64,000 nt of DNA from Halomonas campaniensis (GCF_014193375.1 NZ_JACHZF010000019.1:1-64000); one strand, 5' to 3'; shown: positions 24,134 to 33,837, counted from the stretch's first letter. Translations and numbers: made by a program. Notes: generated by a model from the letters alone, not told the origin.

Positions 24134-25075
24134 TCAGGTTGCGGGCGCCTCGCCTCGGGCCTGGCGCTCCTGGGGCAGCAGGGCGGCATGGACCAGGGCA
24201 TTCACCGGCGTTTCGACCCCGGCCTGCCGGCCCAGTCGCACCACGGCACCGTTCTGGGACTCCAGCTCGGAGGGCAGGCCCGCCATGATGTCGCGCTGCA
24301 TGGAGGCGGTGCTCGCCTCGGGCAGGGCGTCGATGAAGCGCAGGGCGCGTGTCGCGGCGTCGCGGGGCAGGGCCACGCCAAGGGCCCGGGCCACTGCCTC
24401 GATCTCGGCCAGCAGCCGCTCGATCATCTCGCGGGTCTCGGGCAGCGTACGGGTAACGCCGATGGGGGCCCGGGTGATGCTGCCGATCCCGCTCATGGCG
24501 CAGATGAACAGGAACTTGCTCCACACCGCGACCTGGATGTCGTCGGGGATCTCGGCGGCGACGCCCCGGGCCGCGTCGAAGGCTTCATTGAGGCGCTCGG
24601 CGCGCTTGCTGCGGCGGTTGTCGCGCTCGCCGAAGCGCACGAAAGGATCCACGCCCGCGTGGCGGATATGCCCGGGGCCCTCCCGCCAGGCGAGGATGCC
24701 GCACAGCCCCTGGAGCACATGGGCCTGGCCGAGCACGGCGGCCAGCTCGTCGGCGGCCTCGACGCCGTTCTCCAGCGGTACCACAAAGGTATCCGGCCCG
24801 ATCATCGGGCGGATCGCCCTGGCGGCCTCGGGCACCTGCCACGCCTTCACCGCCACCAGCACGCAATCCACGGCGCCCACCTCGGCGGGGTCGTCGGTGG
24901 CGCTCACCTCGGGCAGGTGGACATCGCCCGCGATGCTCGAGACCGTCAGGCCATCGCGGCGCATCGCCGCCAGGTGCTCGCCGCGGGCGATGAAGGTCAC
25001 CGCGTGGCCGGCCTCGGCCAGCCGTGCCCCGAAGTAGCCGCCCACGCCGCCGCTGCCCATGATCGCGAAACGCAT
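24134..25075 (-). CDS. panE: 2-dehydropantoate 2-reductase
   Basis: NADPH-dependent reductase (EC 1.1.1.169) that makes pantoate for pantothenate and coenzyme A synthesis. The 313-aa length is normal. The N-terminal Rossmann motif is FAIMGSGGVGGYFGARL, and the segment VLVAVKAWQVPEA holds the conserved lysine near residue 93. The C-terminal helical domain has the family motif WSKFLFICAMSGIGSITRA. The ATG at 25075 has GGAGAGGGAGAG upstream. Some family members act on other 2-oxoacids, so panE is the likely but not the only assignment. Confidence 0.9.
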   Translation of the reverse strand: MRFAIMGSGGVGGYFGARLAEAGHAVTFIARGEHLAAMRRDGLTVSSIAGDVHLPEVSATDDPAEVGAVDCVLVAVKAWQVPEAARAIRPMIGPDTFVVPLENGVEAADELAAVLGQAHVLQGLCGILAWREGPGHIRHAGVDPFVRFGERDNRRSKRAERLNEAFDAARGVAAEIPDDIQVAVWSKFLFICAMSGIGSITRAPIGVTRTLPETREMIERLLAEIEAVARALGVALPRDAATRALRFIDALPEASTASMQRDIMAGLPSELESQNGAVVRLGRQAGVETPVNALVHAALLPQERQARGEAPAT

Positions 25076-25268
25076 GCTCTCCCTCTCCTCGGTCGTCGGA
25101 TGTCATTGAAGCCTACACCGGTCGGGGCGTGTCGGCATCGTCGGGGCATCCCGCCGGTGAGGTCGAGCCGCCATGACGGCCCCCCGGGGGGCTGATACGA
25201 TGGCGCTAACCGAATCCCGCCTGGCCGGATACGCCGCGTTGCCGGGCCATGCCCCATGGAAACATGCC

Positions 25269-26849
25269 ATGAAGAAGTCCCATCCCGAAGCGCTGCCGCT
25301 GGACGACACCCTGTCGCCGCTCTCCCTGAAGCGCGTGGGCATCGACACCTACCGCGAGAACGTCGCCTACCTGCACCGTGAGTGTGACCTCTACCGCGCC
25401 GAGGGCTTCCAGGCGCTCTCCAAGGTGGAGATCCGCGCCAACGGCCGGCGCATCCTGGCCAGCCTCAACGTGGTGGACGACACCAGCATCGTCGACTGTC
25501 AGCAGCTCGGCCTCTCCGAGGATGCCTACGCCTCCCTGGGGACGGAGGAGGGCCACCCGGTCAGCGTCTCCCAGGCGGAGCCGCCGGCCTCGATCCCGGC
25601 CCTGCACCGCAAGCTGGCCGGCGAGCGACTGTCCCGCGACGACTTCCGCGGCATCATTCGTGACATCGCCGAGCTGCGCTACTCCAAGATCGAGCTGACC
25701 GCCTTCGTGGTGGCCTGCGACCGTGGCGAGCTCGACCGCGAGGAGGTCTTCTACCTGAGCGATGCCATGGTCCGCGTCGGGCGGCGCCTCGACTGGCACG
25801 AACAGCCGGTGGTGGACAAGCACTGCATCGGCGGCATTCCCGGCAACCGGACCTCCATGCTGGTGGTGCCCATCGTCGCTGCCCACGGCCTGCTCTGCCC
25901 CAAGACCTCGTCGCGGGCCATCACCTCGCCCTCGGGCACCGCCGACACCATGGAGGTGCTGGCCGACGTCGACCTGCCCTTCGACGCCCTGGGCGAGATC
26001 GTGAGGACCCACCGCGGCTGCCTGGCCTGGGGCGGCACCAGCCAGCTCTCGCCGGCCGACGACGTGCTGATCTCGGTGGAGCGCCCGCTCTCCATCGACT
26101 CCCCGGGGCAGATGGTGGCCTCGATCCTCTCCAAGAAGGTGGCCGCCGGCTCCACCCACCTGCTGCTCGACATCCCCGTGGGGCCTCACGCCAAGGTGCG
26201 CTCCATGCCCGAGGCCCGCCAGCTGCGCAAGCTGTTCGAGTTCGTGGCCGGGCGCATGGGGCTGACCCTGGACGTGGTGATCACCGACGGCAGCCAGCCG
26301 GTGGGACGGGGGATCGGCCCGGTGCTGGAGGCCCGCGACGTGATGCAGGTGCTCTCCAACCACTCCGCGGCACCCATGGACCTGCGCCAGAAGGCGCTGC
26401 GCCTGGCGGGCCGCATGCTGGAGTTCGACCCCGACGTGCGCGGCGGCGACGGCTTCGGCATCGCCCGGGACATCCTCGATTCCGGCCGGGCCCTGGAGAA
26501 GATGCAGGCGATCATCGCCGCCCAGGGGGCGAAGCCCTTCGACCCCGATGCGCCTCCGCTGGCGGCCCACCATTTCGAGGTGGTGGCCCATGAGGCGGGG
26601 GTGGTCACCGGCATCGACAACCTCAAGCTGGCGCGCATCGCCCGCCTGGCCGGCGCCCCCAAGGCCGCCGGGGCCGGTGTCGACCTGCTGGCCCGCATCG
26701 GCGATCGCGTCGAGGCGGGCCAGCCGCTCTACCGGGTCCATGCGGCCTTTCGCAATGAACTGGCCTTCGCCCACCAGTCCAGCGAGCGGGACAGCGGCTT
26801 CAGCATCGGTCAGGCCGCGCAGATCACCCGCCTGAACGTGGAGTTCTGA
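25269..26849 (+). CDS. AMP phosphorylase-type (type 2 thymidine phosphorylase family) enzyme
   Basis: A 526-aa enzyme of the type 2 thymidine phosphorylase subfamily, which resembles archaeal AMP phosphorylase rather than DeoA. It has the extra N-terminal domain (about residues 20-115) preceding the phosphorylase core. The [13 protein letters not shown] loop (183-195) and the phosphate-binding [19 protein letters not shown] (212-230) are intact. Archaeal homologues convert AMP and phosphate to adenine and ribose 1,5-bisphosphate. The start at ATG 25269 fits the family N-terminus; an in-frame ATG at 25200 is an alternative, and neither has a strong ribosome-binding site. Its stop overlaps the start of the PRPP-synthetase-like gene. 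Confidence 0.88.
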   Translation: MKKSHPEALPLDDTLSPLSLKRVGIDTYRENVAYLHRECDLYRAEGFQALSKVEIRANGRRILASLNVVDDTSIVDCQQLGLSEDAYASLGTEEGHPVSVSQAEPPASIPALHRKLAGERLSRDDFRGIIRDIAELRYSKIELTAFVVACDRGELDREEVFYLSDAMVRVGRRLDWHEQPVVDKHCIGGIPGNRTSMLVVPIVAAHGLLCPKTSSRAITSPSGTADTMEVLADVDLPFDALGEIVRTHRGCLAWGGTSQLSPADDVLISVERPLSIDSPGQMVASILSKKVAAGSTHLLLDIPVGPHAKVRSMPEARQLRKLFEFVAGRMGLTLDVVITDGSQPVGRGIGPVLEARDVMQVLSNHSAAPMDLRQKALRLAGRMLEFDPDVRGGDGFGIARDILDSGRALEKMQAIIAAQGAKPFDPDAPPLAAHHFEVVAHEAGVVTGIDNLKLARIARLAGAPKAAGAGVDLLARIGDRVEAGQPLYRVHAAFRNELAFAHQSSERDSGFSIGQAAQITRLNVEF

Positions 26850-27742
26850 TGACCCCTGCACTGCTCCATTTCCCCGACGAGGCGGCACCGGCCCGGCGGC
26901 TCGCCGAGGCGGCGGGCATGGCCGCCCATGCCGTCGACCGCCACCGCTTCCCCGACGAGGAGCTCAAGCTCACCCTGCCCTTCGCCGAGGCAGCGGCCTT
27001 CCCCGAGACCCTGGTCATCTATCGCAGCCTCGACCGCCCCAACGACAAGCTGGTCGAGCTGCTGCTGCTGGCGCGCCACGCCCGCGGGCAGGGCGTCTCC
27101 CGGCTGGTGCTGGTGGCGCCGTATCTCGCCTACATGCGCCAGGACATCGCCTTCCACGCCGGCGAGGTGGTCAGCCAGGGCATCGTCGGTGGCTTCCTCG
27201 CCGAGCTGTTCGACGCGGTGATCACCGTGGACCCCCACCTGCATCGTATCGAGCGGCTCGAGCAGGCGATCCCCCTGGCACATGCCGTGGCGATCTCCGG
27301 TGCCCCGCGGCTGGCCGAGCTCATGGCCGGGAAGCGCCCCGGGGCGCTGCTGCTGGGGCCCGACGAGGAGGCGCGCCAGTGGGTCGCCCAGGCCGCCGAG
27401 GTCACCGGCCTCGACCATGATGTCTGTCGCAAGACCCGTCGCGGCGACCGGGACGTGACGGTCACCCTGCCCGAGATCGAGGTGGCGGGGCGGCGGGTGG
27501 TGCTGATGGATGACGTGGCGAGCTCCGGCCATACCGTGGCCCGCGCCGCCGAGGCGCTGCTGGGGGCCGGGGCGGCGTCCGTGGACGTGGCGCTGACCCA
27601 TGCGCTGTTCGCCGGCGATGCCCTGGCGGTGATCCGGGAGGCCGGTGTCGGCGAGATCTGGAGCACCGACTGCATCGCCCACCACAGCAACGCCATCGCC
27701 ATGGCGCCGGTGCTGGCCGAGGCGCTGGCCGCGCTGACATGA
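26849..27742 (+). CDS. Divergent ribose-phosphate pyrophosphokinase (PRPP synthetase family)
   Basis: A 297-aa PRPP-synthetase-fold protein. The segment VAPYLAYMRQDIAFHAGE (about 89-106) matches the ATP-site region as it appears in archaeal, class III-like enzymes. DPH (128-130) replaces the usual DLHxxQ. The PRPP loop VVLMDDVASSGHT near 217-229 is recognisable but lacks the canonical VDDMIDTGGT form. Canonical enzymes make PRPP from ribose 5-phosphate and ATP. It overlaps the upstream gene by one base (TGATG), so the two are translationally coupled and probably act in one pathway from nucleotides through phosphorylated ribose to PRPP. The substrate is not certain. Confidence 0.85.
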   Translation: MTPALLHFPDEAAPARRLAEAAGMAAHAVDRHRFPDEELKLTLPFAEAAAFPETLVIYRSLDRPNDKLVELLLLARHARGQGVSRLVLVAPYLAYMRQDIAFHAGEVVSQGIVGGFLAELFDAVITVDPHLHRIERLEQAIPLAHAVAISGAPRLAELMAGKRPGALLLGPDEEARQWVAQAAEVTGLDHDVCRKTRRGDRDVTVTLPEIEVAGRRVVLMDDVASSGHTVARAAEALLGAGAASVDVALTHALFAGDALAVIREAGVGEIWSTDCIAHHSNAIAMAPVLAEALAALT

Positions 27743-27744
27743 CA

Positions 27745-27772
27745 ACGGGGCGGGCCTCTCGGCTCGCCCCGT
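27745..27772. terminator. Hairpin between the PRPP-synthetase-like gene and the M42 peptidase gene
   Basis: ACGGGGCGGGCC / GGCTCGCCCCGT with a 4-base loop and one mismatch lies between convergent genes. It is a stable hairpin without a clear T tract. Confidence 0.65.
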
Positions 27773-27801
27773 CGCGGTTTGCTTTCCCTTCGGCTTCGAC
27801 A

Positions 27802-29049
27802 CTAGGTGTTGTCGTGCTTCCCGGGCTTGTCCGCCCCCTGGTGGCCCAGCGCCCCGGCCTCGTCGAGGCGCGGGTGGTTGTCCTGAAACTCCCGGTGCGG
27901 GTCGGGCAGGGCGTCCAGCGCCTGGAGGGTGCGGGTGATGGCGTGGATCGCCGCCGTCACGTCCCGTGTGTTGCCGGTCTCGGAGATGGTGTGCATGTTG
28001 CGGATCGGGAAGCCGATGGAGGTGGCCACGCAGTCCACGGCGGCCAGCACCCCGGCCATGCCGTCGGTGCCGGTGTCGGCGCCGACGATGTCCCGCTGCA
28101 TGGGGATGTCGTGCTCCCGGGCGGTGGTCTCGACAATCCGGTTGAGCTGCTCGCTGGCAATGGCCCCCACCGACAGGGTGAAGCCCTTGCCCATCTCCAG
28201 CGGCTGCATGCGGCGGTCGCCGATGCCCGGGGCGGCCACGTAGTCGTGGTTCACGTCCACGGCGATGATCGCATCGGGCCTGAGCTCCCCGGCCAGCACC
28301 CGGCTGCCGAAGCGGCCGATCTCCTCGTAGCTGGCGATGGCGAACAGCACCCGCACCTGCTCGGTGCCGCCCGCCTCGGCGATCAGCCGCGCCACCTCGG
28401 CGGTGACGAAGCAGCCCAGGCCGTTGTCCAGATAGGCGCCGTAGAAGGTGTCCGGGCTGAAGCCGTGGCGGATAGGGCGGTTGAAGAGGATCGAGTCGCC
28501 GGGGCGCACGCCCAGGTTCTCCACCTGCTGCTTCTTGTTCTCGCCATGGATCTGCAGGTCCAGGTAGAGCTGTTCCTTCTTGATGCCCTTGCTGCCATCG
28601 CGCTGGGCCGGGTCGGAGAAGTGGATGGCCCCCAGCGCCTCCACGGTGCCACCCTCGATGCGGCGGTAGCGGCCGGGTGCGGCCGGGTCCTCGCTGAACA
28701 GCGTGACCTCGTGGCCGATCAGCACGTTGGGCAGGAAGGAGTCACTGTTGATCCAGATCTTGCCGTCCTCGCCGATGGAGCGGACCTGCATGCGGATCTT
28801 GTCAGCGTGGCCGATCACCATCACCTTGAACAGGTCGTCGCGACCCGGGTGGGTGTCCAGCACCACCCCGGCATGGCCCTTGAACTGGCGAAGCTGCCAG
28901 CCAGTGGGGGCGAAGCTCTCGAAGTGGGGCTTGAGCACGCCGTAGGTCATGGCCGCCTCCAGGCCCACGGGGCTGGGGGCCGCGAGGATGCGTCGCATCA
29001 GCTCGAACTGGGGCTCGGGCATGGGGCTCGTCCAGGGAGTGTCGCTCAT
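27802..29049 (-). CDS. M42-like metallopeptidase
   Basis: A 415-aa putative dinuclear-metal aminopeptidase of the M42/M20 clan. Metal-ligand segments resemble those of M42: VIGHADKIRMQV, GAYLDNGLGC, ASYEEIGRFGSR with adjacent Glu residues, VDVNHDY, and the C-terminal NMHTISETGN with a His ligand. No signal peptide is present, so it is cytoplasmic. Substrate is unknown, but short peptides are typical for the clan. The ATG at 29049 follows a GAGAGAGAA sequence. The region before it is short (164 bases to the divergent lipoprotein gene). Confidence 0.85.
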   Translation of the reverse strand: MSDTPWTSPMPEPQFELMRRILAAPSPVGLEAAMTYGVLKPHFESFAPTGWQLRQFKGHAGVVLDTHPGRDDLFKVMVIGHADKIRMQVRSIGEDGKIWINSDSFLPNVLIGHEVTLFSEDPAAPGRYRRIEGGTVEALGAIHFSDPAQRDGSKGIKKEQLYLDLQIHGENKKQQVENLGVRPGDSILFNRPIRHGFSPDTFYGAYLDNGLGCFVTAEVARLIAEAGGTEQVRVLFAIASYEEIGRFGSRVLAGELRPDAIIAVDVNHDYVAAPGIGDRRMQPLEMGKGFTLSVGAIASEQLNRIVETTAREHDIPMQRDIVGADTGTDGMAGVLAAVDCVATSIGFPIRNMHTISETGNTRDVTAAIHAITRTLQALDALPDPHREFQDNHPRLDEAGALGHQGADKPGKHDNT

Positions 29050-29213
29050 TGCGTTCTCTCTCGCTTCAGGGGGTGATCATCACCCCGGAGCTTACCATTC
29101 CGGGCGGCTGCGGTCTGTCCGAGGCGTCGTCGGGTGCCACTGCCGCCCTCGGCCAGGCTATGCTGAGCGCCATACCCTCAATCTCTGGGCCATGAGTAAA
29201 AGGAGAGCCAGGC

Positions 29214-29753
29214 ATGTGGTCAAGGATGTCAGTGATGTTGCCCCTCGGGTTGGCGGTACTGCTGGTGGCAGGCTGCGCCGGCGCTCCGCCGTCGCCACCC
29301 GAGCCGGAACGGGAGGTCGCACCGCCCCCCGAGGGTGGCATGCCTGGCGCCGGGGCGGAGGAGGCGGCCTGGTTGCCGCCGCTGTTCGACGGCGTGGAGG
29401 ACGAGGTGCACTACTACATCAGCCGGCTGCCGGACCGCGGTTTCGTCACTAGCTACGGGGGGGAGGAGCATCCGCGCCCCTGGTACATCGCGGCCGAGCG
29501 GCTGGGACGGATCGGCGAACCGGCCATTCCCCTGCTGGCCTCGCGCCTCGAGTCCCCGGACGAGTATGAGCTGATGCTGGTGCTCTACGCGCTGATGCTC
29601 GCCTCGCAGGATCCGTCGCTGGTGGCCGCCACCGGCGGTGACACCCTCGAGCTCGGTACCGTGCTGGACCCGCGGCACAATGCTGAGAACCTCGCCAGGG
29701 CCCGGGCCTGGTGGCAGCGCCATGGCTGGCGCTGGCCATCATCCAGGCGATGA
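29214..29753 (+). CDS. Lipoprotein with HEAT-like domain, 179 aa
   Basis: A signal segment (MLPLGLAVLLVAGC) ends in a lipobox with the lipidated cysteine at residue 21. The next 30 residues form a linker rich in Pro and Glu. The globular part contains a short helical repeat region (RLGRIGEPAIPLLASRLESP and ELMLVLYALMLASQDPSLV) resembling a pair of HEAT-like helices, and ends HGWRWPSSRR. The function is unknown. The ATG at 29214 has AAAGGAGAG 8-14 bases upstream. It is convergent with the acetyltransferase gene. Confidence 0.82.
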   Translation: MWSRMSVMLPLGLAVLLVAGCAGAPPSPPEPEREVAPPPEGGMPGAGAEEAAWLPPLFDGVEDEVHYYISRLPDRGFVTSYGGEEHPRPWYIAAERLGRIGEPAIPLLASRLESPDEYELMLVLYALMLASQDPSLVAATGGDTLELGTVLDPRHNAENLARARAWWQRHGWRWPSSRR

Positions 29754-29822
29754 CGCCCCGGGGCGAGTGGTCACCCGTCCGTCCAGCATGGCGCTTCCCC
29801 GGCCTGCCGGAGGCGTGCCCCG

Positions 29823-30272
29823 TCATCCCCGGATCTCGGCGACGACCTCGCCGGTCTCCTCGCTCAGCCCCGTCTCCTGGAAACCGAGGCTGGCGTAGAA
29901 CTCCCTGGCGACCTGGTTGGTTGGCACATAGCAGATCGCAATTCGCTCGAAGGGGCCCTGAGCCTGGATCTCCTCCAGCACGCACTGCATGGCCCGGTGC
30001 CCGATGCCTCGTCCCTGGTGATGTCGGTCGACCATGAGGCGGAAGATATTGTAGGCGGGTGGCCGGTCGTCGTGCTCGAAGGATTCATACATGAGGAAGC
30101 CGACCACTTCGCCATCGCAACAGATGGCGCGAGGTCGATAGGTCGGATGGAGGCTCGATTCGGCCAGGGAGTACATGTTGTCGGCGACATAGTCACGCTG
30201 CGATGTGGCGACCTCCAGCGCGATGACAGCCTCGAAGTTCTCGCGGGTGACCTCCTTCAGTGCCACGTCCAT
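29823..30272 (-). CDS. GNAT-family N-acetyltransferase (diamine/polyamine type)
   Basis: A 149-aa acetyl-CoA-dependent transferase. The N-terminal half (FEAVIALEVATSQRDYVADN) and the central strand with VVGFLMYESFEHDD resemble SpeG/PaiA-type polyamine acetyltransferases. The acetyl-CoA loop is VDRHHQGRGIGHRAMQ, and the C-terminal NQVAREFYASLGFQETG motif is intact. The substrate is inferred only from the subfamily. The start at 30272 has GGAG upstream; a longer frame to 30542 is not family-like. It shares a 231-base region with the divergent VIT1 gene. Confidence 0.85.
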   Translation of the reverse strand: MDVALKEVTRENFEAVIALEVATSQRDYVADNMYSLAESSLHPTYRPRAICCDGEVVGFLMYESFEHDDRPPAYNIFRLMVDRHHQGRGIGHRAMQCVLEEIQAQGPFERIAICYVPTNQVAREFYASLGFQETGLSEETGEVVAEIRG

Positions 30273-30503
30273 CGCATGCTCCTCTCTCTTCGGGGTATCG
30301 CCCGCCGGCGGGGGGGCGTCCACTCTCCGCGCCACCCATGGCCCCGGGTGCTCGGGGGCGAGATGACATCGCCACCGGGCCCCGCCGTGTTGCGCTGTCA
30401 GTATGGTGCATCCTGCGGACAGCGAGCGACGGTGTCGTCTCTTACGCGTCTCCGCACGACTGTGCCAAGCTGGAAGCAGGATGAAGGAGACGTCGAGGGG
30501 GCC

Positions 30504-31262
30504 ATGAACGACAGTCGGCGTGAAGCGCTGGAGCGGGAGCATCGTCCGGAGGTGATCGAGCGGCGCCTGCGTGCTCCGTCACGGGGCCGGCACCTGCCCG
30601 ATGCCATCCTCGGCGGTATCGACGGCTGCGTGACCACCTTTGCGGTGGTCTCCGGGGCCTTCGGGGCGGGCTTCTCGGCCACCGTCGCCCTGGTGCTGGG
30701 CCTCGCCAACCTGCTGGCCGATGGCTTCAGCATGGCGATCAGCAACTACGAGGCGACCCAGGCCCAGCGCGAGCATGTCGACGGGGTGCGACGCAGCGAG
30801 AACCACCATATCGACGTGGTCCCGGAGGGAGAGCGCGAGGAGATCCGCCAGATCTTCCAGCGCAAGGGGTTCACGGGCGAGACCCTTGAGCGGGTGGTGG
30901 ACACCATCTGCAGCGACCGTGAGGTCTGGGTGGAGACCATGATCTCCGAGGAGCATGGCCTGCAGAGTGGGGGGCTGAGCCCGCTGCGCTCGGCGCTGGT
31001 CACCTTCGTCGCCTTCCTGGTGGTCGGCGCCATGCCGCTGCTGCCCTATGCGGTGCCGGGACTGGATACCACCCGGCAGTTCCTGGCGAGCCTGGCGGTG
31101 GCCGGGCTGATGTTCTTCCTCATCGGCATGGGCAAGAGCCTGGTCTACCACCAGCCGGTGCTGAAGTCGGGGCTGAGGACCCTGCTGATCGGCGGCGGCG
31201 CGGCGGGGCTGGCCTTCCTGACCGGCCACCTGGCACAGGCGATGTTCGGCGTGGGGATGTAG
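30504..31262 (+). CDS. VIT1/CCC1-family iron/manganese transporter
   Basis: Integral membrane protein of 252 aa with about five transmembrane helices. The N-terminal segment GRHLPDAILGGIDGCVTTFA and the following GANLLADGFSM-like stretch match the VIT1 family, which moves Fe2+ or Mn2+ out of the cytoplasm into a compartment or out of the cell. Between helices 2 and 3 lies a long acidic, charged region (REEIRQIFQRKGFTGETLER) that holds the metal-binding part. The ATG at 30504 has GAGGGG upstream. The direction of transport is not shown by sequence. Confidence 0.88.
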   Translation: MNDSRREALEREHRPEVIERRLRAPSRGRHLPDAILGGIDGCVTTFAVVSGAFGAGFSATVALVLGLANLLADGFSMAISNYEATQAQREHVDGVRRSENHHIDVVPEGEREEIRQIFQRKGFTGETLERVVDTICSDREVWVETMISEEHGLQSGGLSPLRSALVTFVAFLVVGAMPLLPYAVPGLDTTRQFLASLAVAGLMFFLIGMGKSLVYHQPVLKSGLRTLLIGGGAAGLAFLTGHLAQAMFGVGM

Positions 31263-31548
31263 GTGTCGCCTTCTCCCCAGGCCAGGTTGAACGGCAGGGC
31301 CGCGCTGGCCACAGAAGCGTGGACCTCATCGCCGCCTCGCCCGAGCCGAGACACGAGGATATCGGCGGGCAGGGCGACGGCATGAAGAAAATCATGCTGG
31401 CCCCTGTCGAGTGGGCGGGGGCCGACTGGACTACCTTGATGATGAGGCTGGCCCGCCAGAGGCACGATGGTCGGGAATTGTCGGTCCTGGCATCCCGGTT
31501 TTTCCATGAGCCTCGCCATTCGCTAACGCCATTCGAGGAGCCCTCATC

Positions 31549-32061
31549 ATGGCCAAGAAAGCTTCCAAGGACACCGAGGAGGTTCCGGTCTCGGCAGGCA
31601 AGTCTGCCCCCCAGGCCGAATCCCGGGCGATGAGCCCGTTCCGGGAGTTTGATCGACTGCTCGAAACCTTCTTCGATCGTGGCGGTATGCCGTCGCGCTG
31701 GGAGCATCCCCTCTGGCAGCGCTTTGCCGCCTTCGAGAAGGGCATGCCGAAGGTCGATGTCATCGACCGCGACGCCGAGGTGGTGGTGCGCGCCGAGGTC
31801 CCGGGCTTCGAGCGCGAGGAGCTCGATGTCTCGGTGACCGATGGCGCGGTGACCATCAAGGGCGACCACCGCGAGGAGAGCAGGGAGGAGGAGGGCGAGT
31901 ACTACCATTCCGAGATCTCCCGCGGCTCCTTCACCCGGACGGTGGCACTGCCCGGTGAGATTGATGCCGACAAGGCGGCGGCCACCTTCAGGAACGGGGT
32001 CCTCGAGCTGACCCTGCCGAAGCACAAGAAGGCCAACCGTCGCAGGGTCGAGGTCAAGTAA
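31549..32061 (+). CDS. Small heat shock protein (Hsp20/alpha-crystallin)
   Basis: A 170-aa ATP-independent chaperone. The N-terminal part (about residues 1-65) is polar and disordered, rich in Ser, Ala, Glu and Phe. The alpha-crystallin domain spans about 66-160 and shows VDVIDRDAEVVVRAEVPGFE, GAVTIKGDHREE and the C-terminal VALPGEIDADKAAATFRNG with LTLPK. The usual I-x-I/V tail motif is not clear. The preceding 286 bases (31263-31548) contain no gene; I see no unambiguous sigma-32 promoter there. The gene is followed by a strong hairpin before the next gene. Confidence 0.92.
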   Translation: MAKKASKDTEEVPVSAGKSAPQAESRAMSPFREFDRLLETFFDRGGMPSRWEHPLWQRFAAFEKGMPKVDVIDRDAEVVVRAEVPGFEREELDVSVTDGAVTIKGDHREESREEEGEYYHSEISRGSFTRTVALPGEIDADKAAATFRNGVLELTLPKHKKANRRRVEVK

Positions 32062-32067
32062 CTATCC

Positions 32068-32110
32068 GGAACGACTGGCATGCCGGGTATGACGGCATGC
32101 CAGCCGTTCC
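32068..32110 (+). terminator. Hairpin after hsp20
   Basis: The long stem GGAACGACTGGCATGCC / GGCATGCCAGCCGTTCC (17 bp, one mismatch) with a loop of 9 bases lies between hsp20 and the host-attachment gene. TTG follows it, so it may terminate or attenuate transcription into the next gene. Confidence 0.7.
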
Positions 32111-32127
32111 TTGTATGAGAGAACGAC

Positions 32128-32592
32128 ATGGAAACCACCTGGGTAGTCGTCGCCGATCAGGCACGAGCACGTCTCTTCTCGGCGTCCGACCAGAGAGGGG
32201 CGCTTGAGGAGGTGGAGGATCTGGCCAATCCGGAGGGCCGCCTGCATGACCAGGATCTGAATGCCGATCGGCCGGGACGCGCCTTCGACTCCATGGGTGA
32301 GGGGCGTCATGCCATGGGCAAGCACCATTCGCCCAAGGAGCAGGAGGCGATACGTTTCGCGCAAGAGGTCGGGGATCGCCTGGCCGTCGGCCTGCATGAT
32401 GGCGCCTACCGGCACCTGATCATCAGCGCCACGCCGCGGTTTTTGGGGTTGCTGCGCGAGGCGCTGCCCGAGGATGTCAGGAAGCGCGTCGTGCTCGAGC
32501 TTCACAAGGACCTCACCGCCTTGAGCAGCGACGAGATTCGGGCGCACCTGCCGGAGCGGCTGCCCCGGGCACCCCTTTCCCAAGGGGAGTAG
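32128..32592 (+). CDS. Host attachment (AtsC-like, baeRF clan) family protein
   Basis: A 154-aa protein of the Host_attach family (PF10116), distantly related to eukaryotic release factor eRF1. The start TTWVVVADQARARLFSAS is typical, followed by GRHAMGKHHSPKEQEAIRFA with the family's charged helix. The C-terminal half includes LIISATPRFLGLLREALPED. The name comes from plant attachment by Agrobacterium, but members occur in free-living bacteria with stress-associated roles. The ATG at 32128 is preceded by GAGAG. Its position after hsp20 suggests a stress context. Confidence 0.88.
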   Translation: METTWVVVADQARARLFSASDQRGALEEVEDLANPEGRLHDQDLNADRPGRAFDSMGEGRHAMGKHHSPKEQEAIRFAQEVGDRLAVGLHDGAYRHLIISATPRFLGLLREALPEDVRKRVVLELHKDLTALSSDEIRAHLPERLPRAPLSQGE

Positions 32593-32679
32593 TGGCAGGG
32601 CACGATGGCGAGTACCTGGGGCGGGCAGTGGGCGGTGTGACCCTCTGACGGATCGGGGATGTCATGCCCCGCCGCGGCA

Positions 32680-33837
32680 TCACGGCCTGTGCTTTCCTTG
32701 ACAGTCCCGGCCGGCGTCGGGCGGAGCTGCCGACGCTTCCGGTTCGGTGACGAAGGCACTGCGATGAAAGGCGGCGGCGGCCTCCACCTCCGCCATGCCG
32801 CGCAGGCCGGGTTCCGGTGGTGCCTCGCCGGCCAGCACGCGCAGCACCGATCTCACGCCGCGTGACAGGGAGACGAGGTTGTAGCCGCCCTCCAGCACGA
32901 AGACCAGCCGGCCGCCGCACTGCTGACGGGCGAGTGACTGCAGGATGCCGGTCATGGCGGCAAAGCCGTCATAGGAGACATTCAGCGCCAGGTCATGGCT
33001 GTGGGGGTCGAACCCCGCCGAGACCAGGATCAGGTCCGGGCGGAACCACTCCGCCGCCGGCACCAGGATCTCGCGAAACGCCTTGAGATAGGCGGCGTCA
33101 CCGGCATCGGCAGGCATGGGGACGTTGACGTTGGTGCCTTCTCCCAGACCCACCCCGACCTCCTCGAGGCTGCCCGTCCCCGGGTAGAAGGGCGAGGCGC
33201 GATGAATGTCCACCAGCAGCACATCCGGGTCGGCCCAGAAGATGTCCTGGGTGCCGTTGCCATGGTGGGCATCCCAGTCGACGATCATCACCCGCTCGCA
33301 GCCCAGCGCCAGGTGCGCATGGGCAGCGGCCACCGCCACGTTGTTGAACAGGCAGAAGCCTCGGGCGCGCACCGGCTCGGCGTGATGGCCGGGCGGCCTG
33401 ACCAGCGCGAAGCTGCTCTCCGCCCGTCCCTTGACCACCGCTTCCACCGCGGCGATGGCCGTGCCTGCCGCCACCTCGGCGGCCTCGACGCTGCCGGGAG
33501 ACACCGCCGTGGTATCCACGTCCAGCCAGGCGCTCTTGCCGCGCAGCTGATAGATGCTGTCCAGGTAGGAGAGGGTGTGGACCCGGGCCAACTCCTCTCG
33601 TGTTGCGGCCACCCCGGCCTCGAAAGTGACCCCGGTCACCGGTTCGAGCTCGAGGAAGTGGCGGATGGCGGTCAGCCTGGCGGGGTGTTCCGGATACTTC
33701 CAGGGTACGCCCAGCCCCGACAGCAGTGAGCGGATGCGCGTGTCCATTCGCCCGGGGAGGAACGGCACCTCGATGTCCGGTTCATGGGCCAGCATGCGCT
33801 CGTCGTAGAAGGCGATCACACTGTTCTGGTTGCTCAC
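32680..33837 (-). CDS. Histone deacetylase-family amidohydrolase (AcuC-like)
   Basis: Zinc-dependent deacetylase-fold protein of 385 aa. The catalytic segment [11 protein letters not shown] carries the two active-site His residues. [14 protein letters not shown] holds two zinc ligands (Asp and His) and [10 protein letters not shown] the third, and EGGYN is the C-terminal Tyr-containing loop. All key residues are present, so it is likely active on acetylated amines such as acetylpolyamines or acetylated lysine. The polar end ([19 protein letters not shown]) is extra. It is monocistronic; an upstream region of 68 bases separates it from the DsbA-family gene. Confidence 0.88.
   Translation of the reverse strand: MSNQNSVIAFYDERMLAHEPDIEVPFLPGRMDTRIRSLLSGLGVPWKYPEHPARLTAIRHFLELEPVTGVTFEAGVAATREELARVHTLSYLDSIYQLRGKSAWLDVDTTAVSPGSVEAAEVAAGTAIAAVEAVVKGRAESSFALVRPPGHHAEPVRARGFCLFNNVAVAAAHAHLALGCERVMIVDWDAHHGNGTQDIFWADPDVLLVDIHRASPFYPGTGSLEEVGVGLGEGTNVNVPMPADAGDAAYLKAFREILVPAAEWFRPDLILVSAGFDPHSHDLALNVSYDGFAAMTGILQSLARQQCGGRLVFVLEGGYNLVSLSRGVRSVLRVLAGEAPPEPGLRGMAEVEAAAAFHRSAFVTEPEASAAPPDAGRDCQGKHRP

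Noticed and set aside
31319..31548. A short open frame between the VIT1 and hsp20 genes
   Set aside because: Composition is not protein-like, no convincing ribosome site was found, and the frame overlaps the hsp20 start in another frame.
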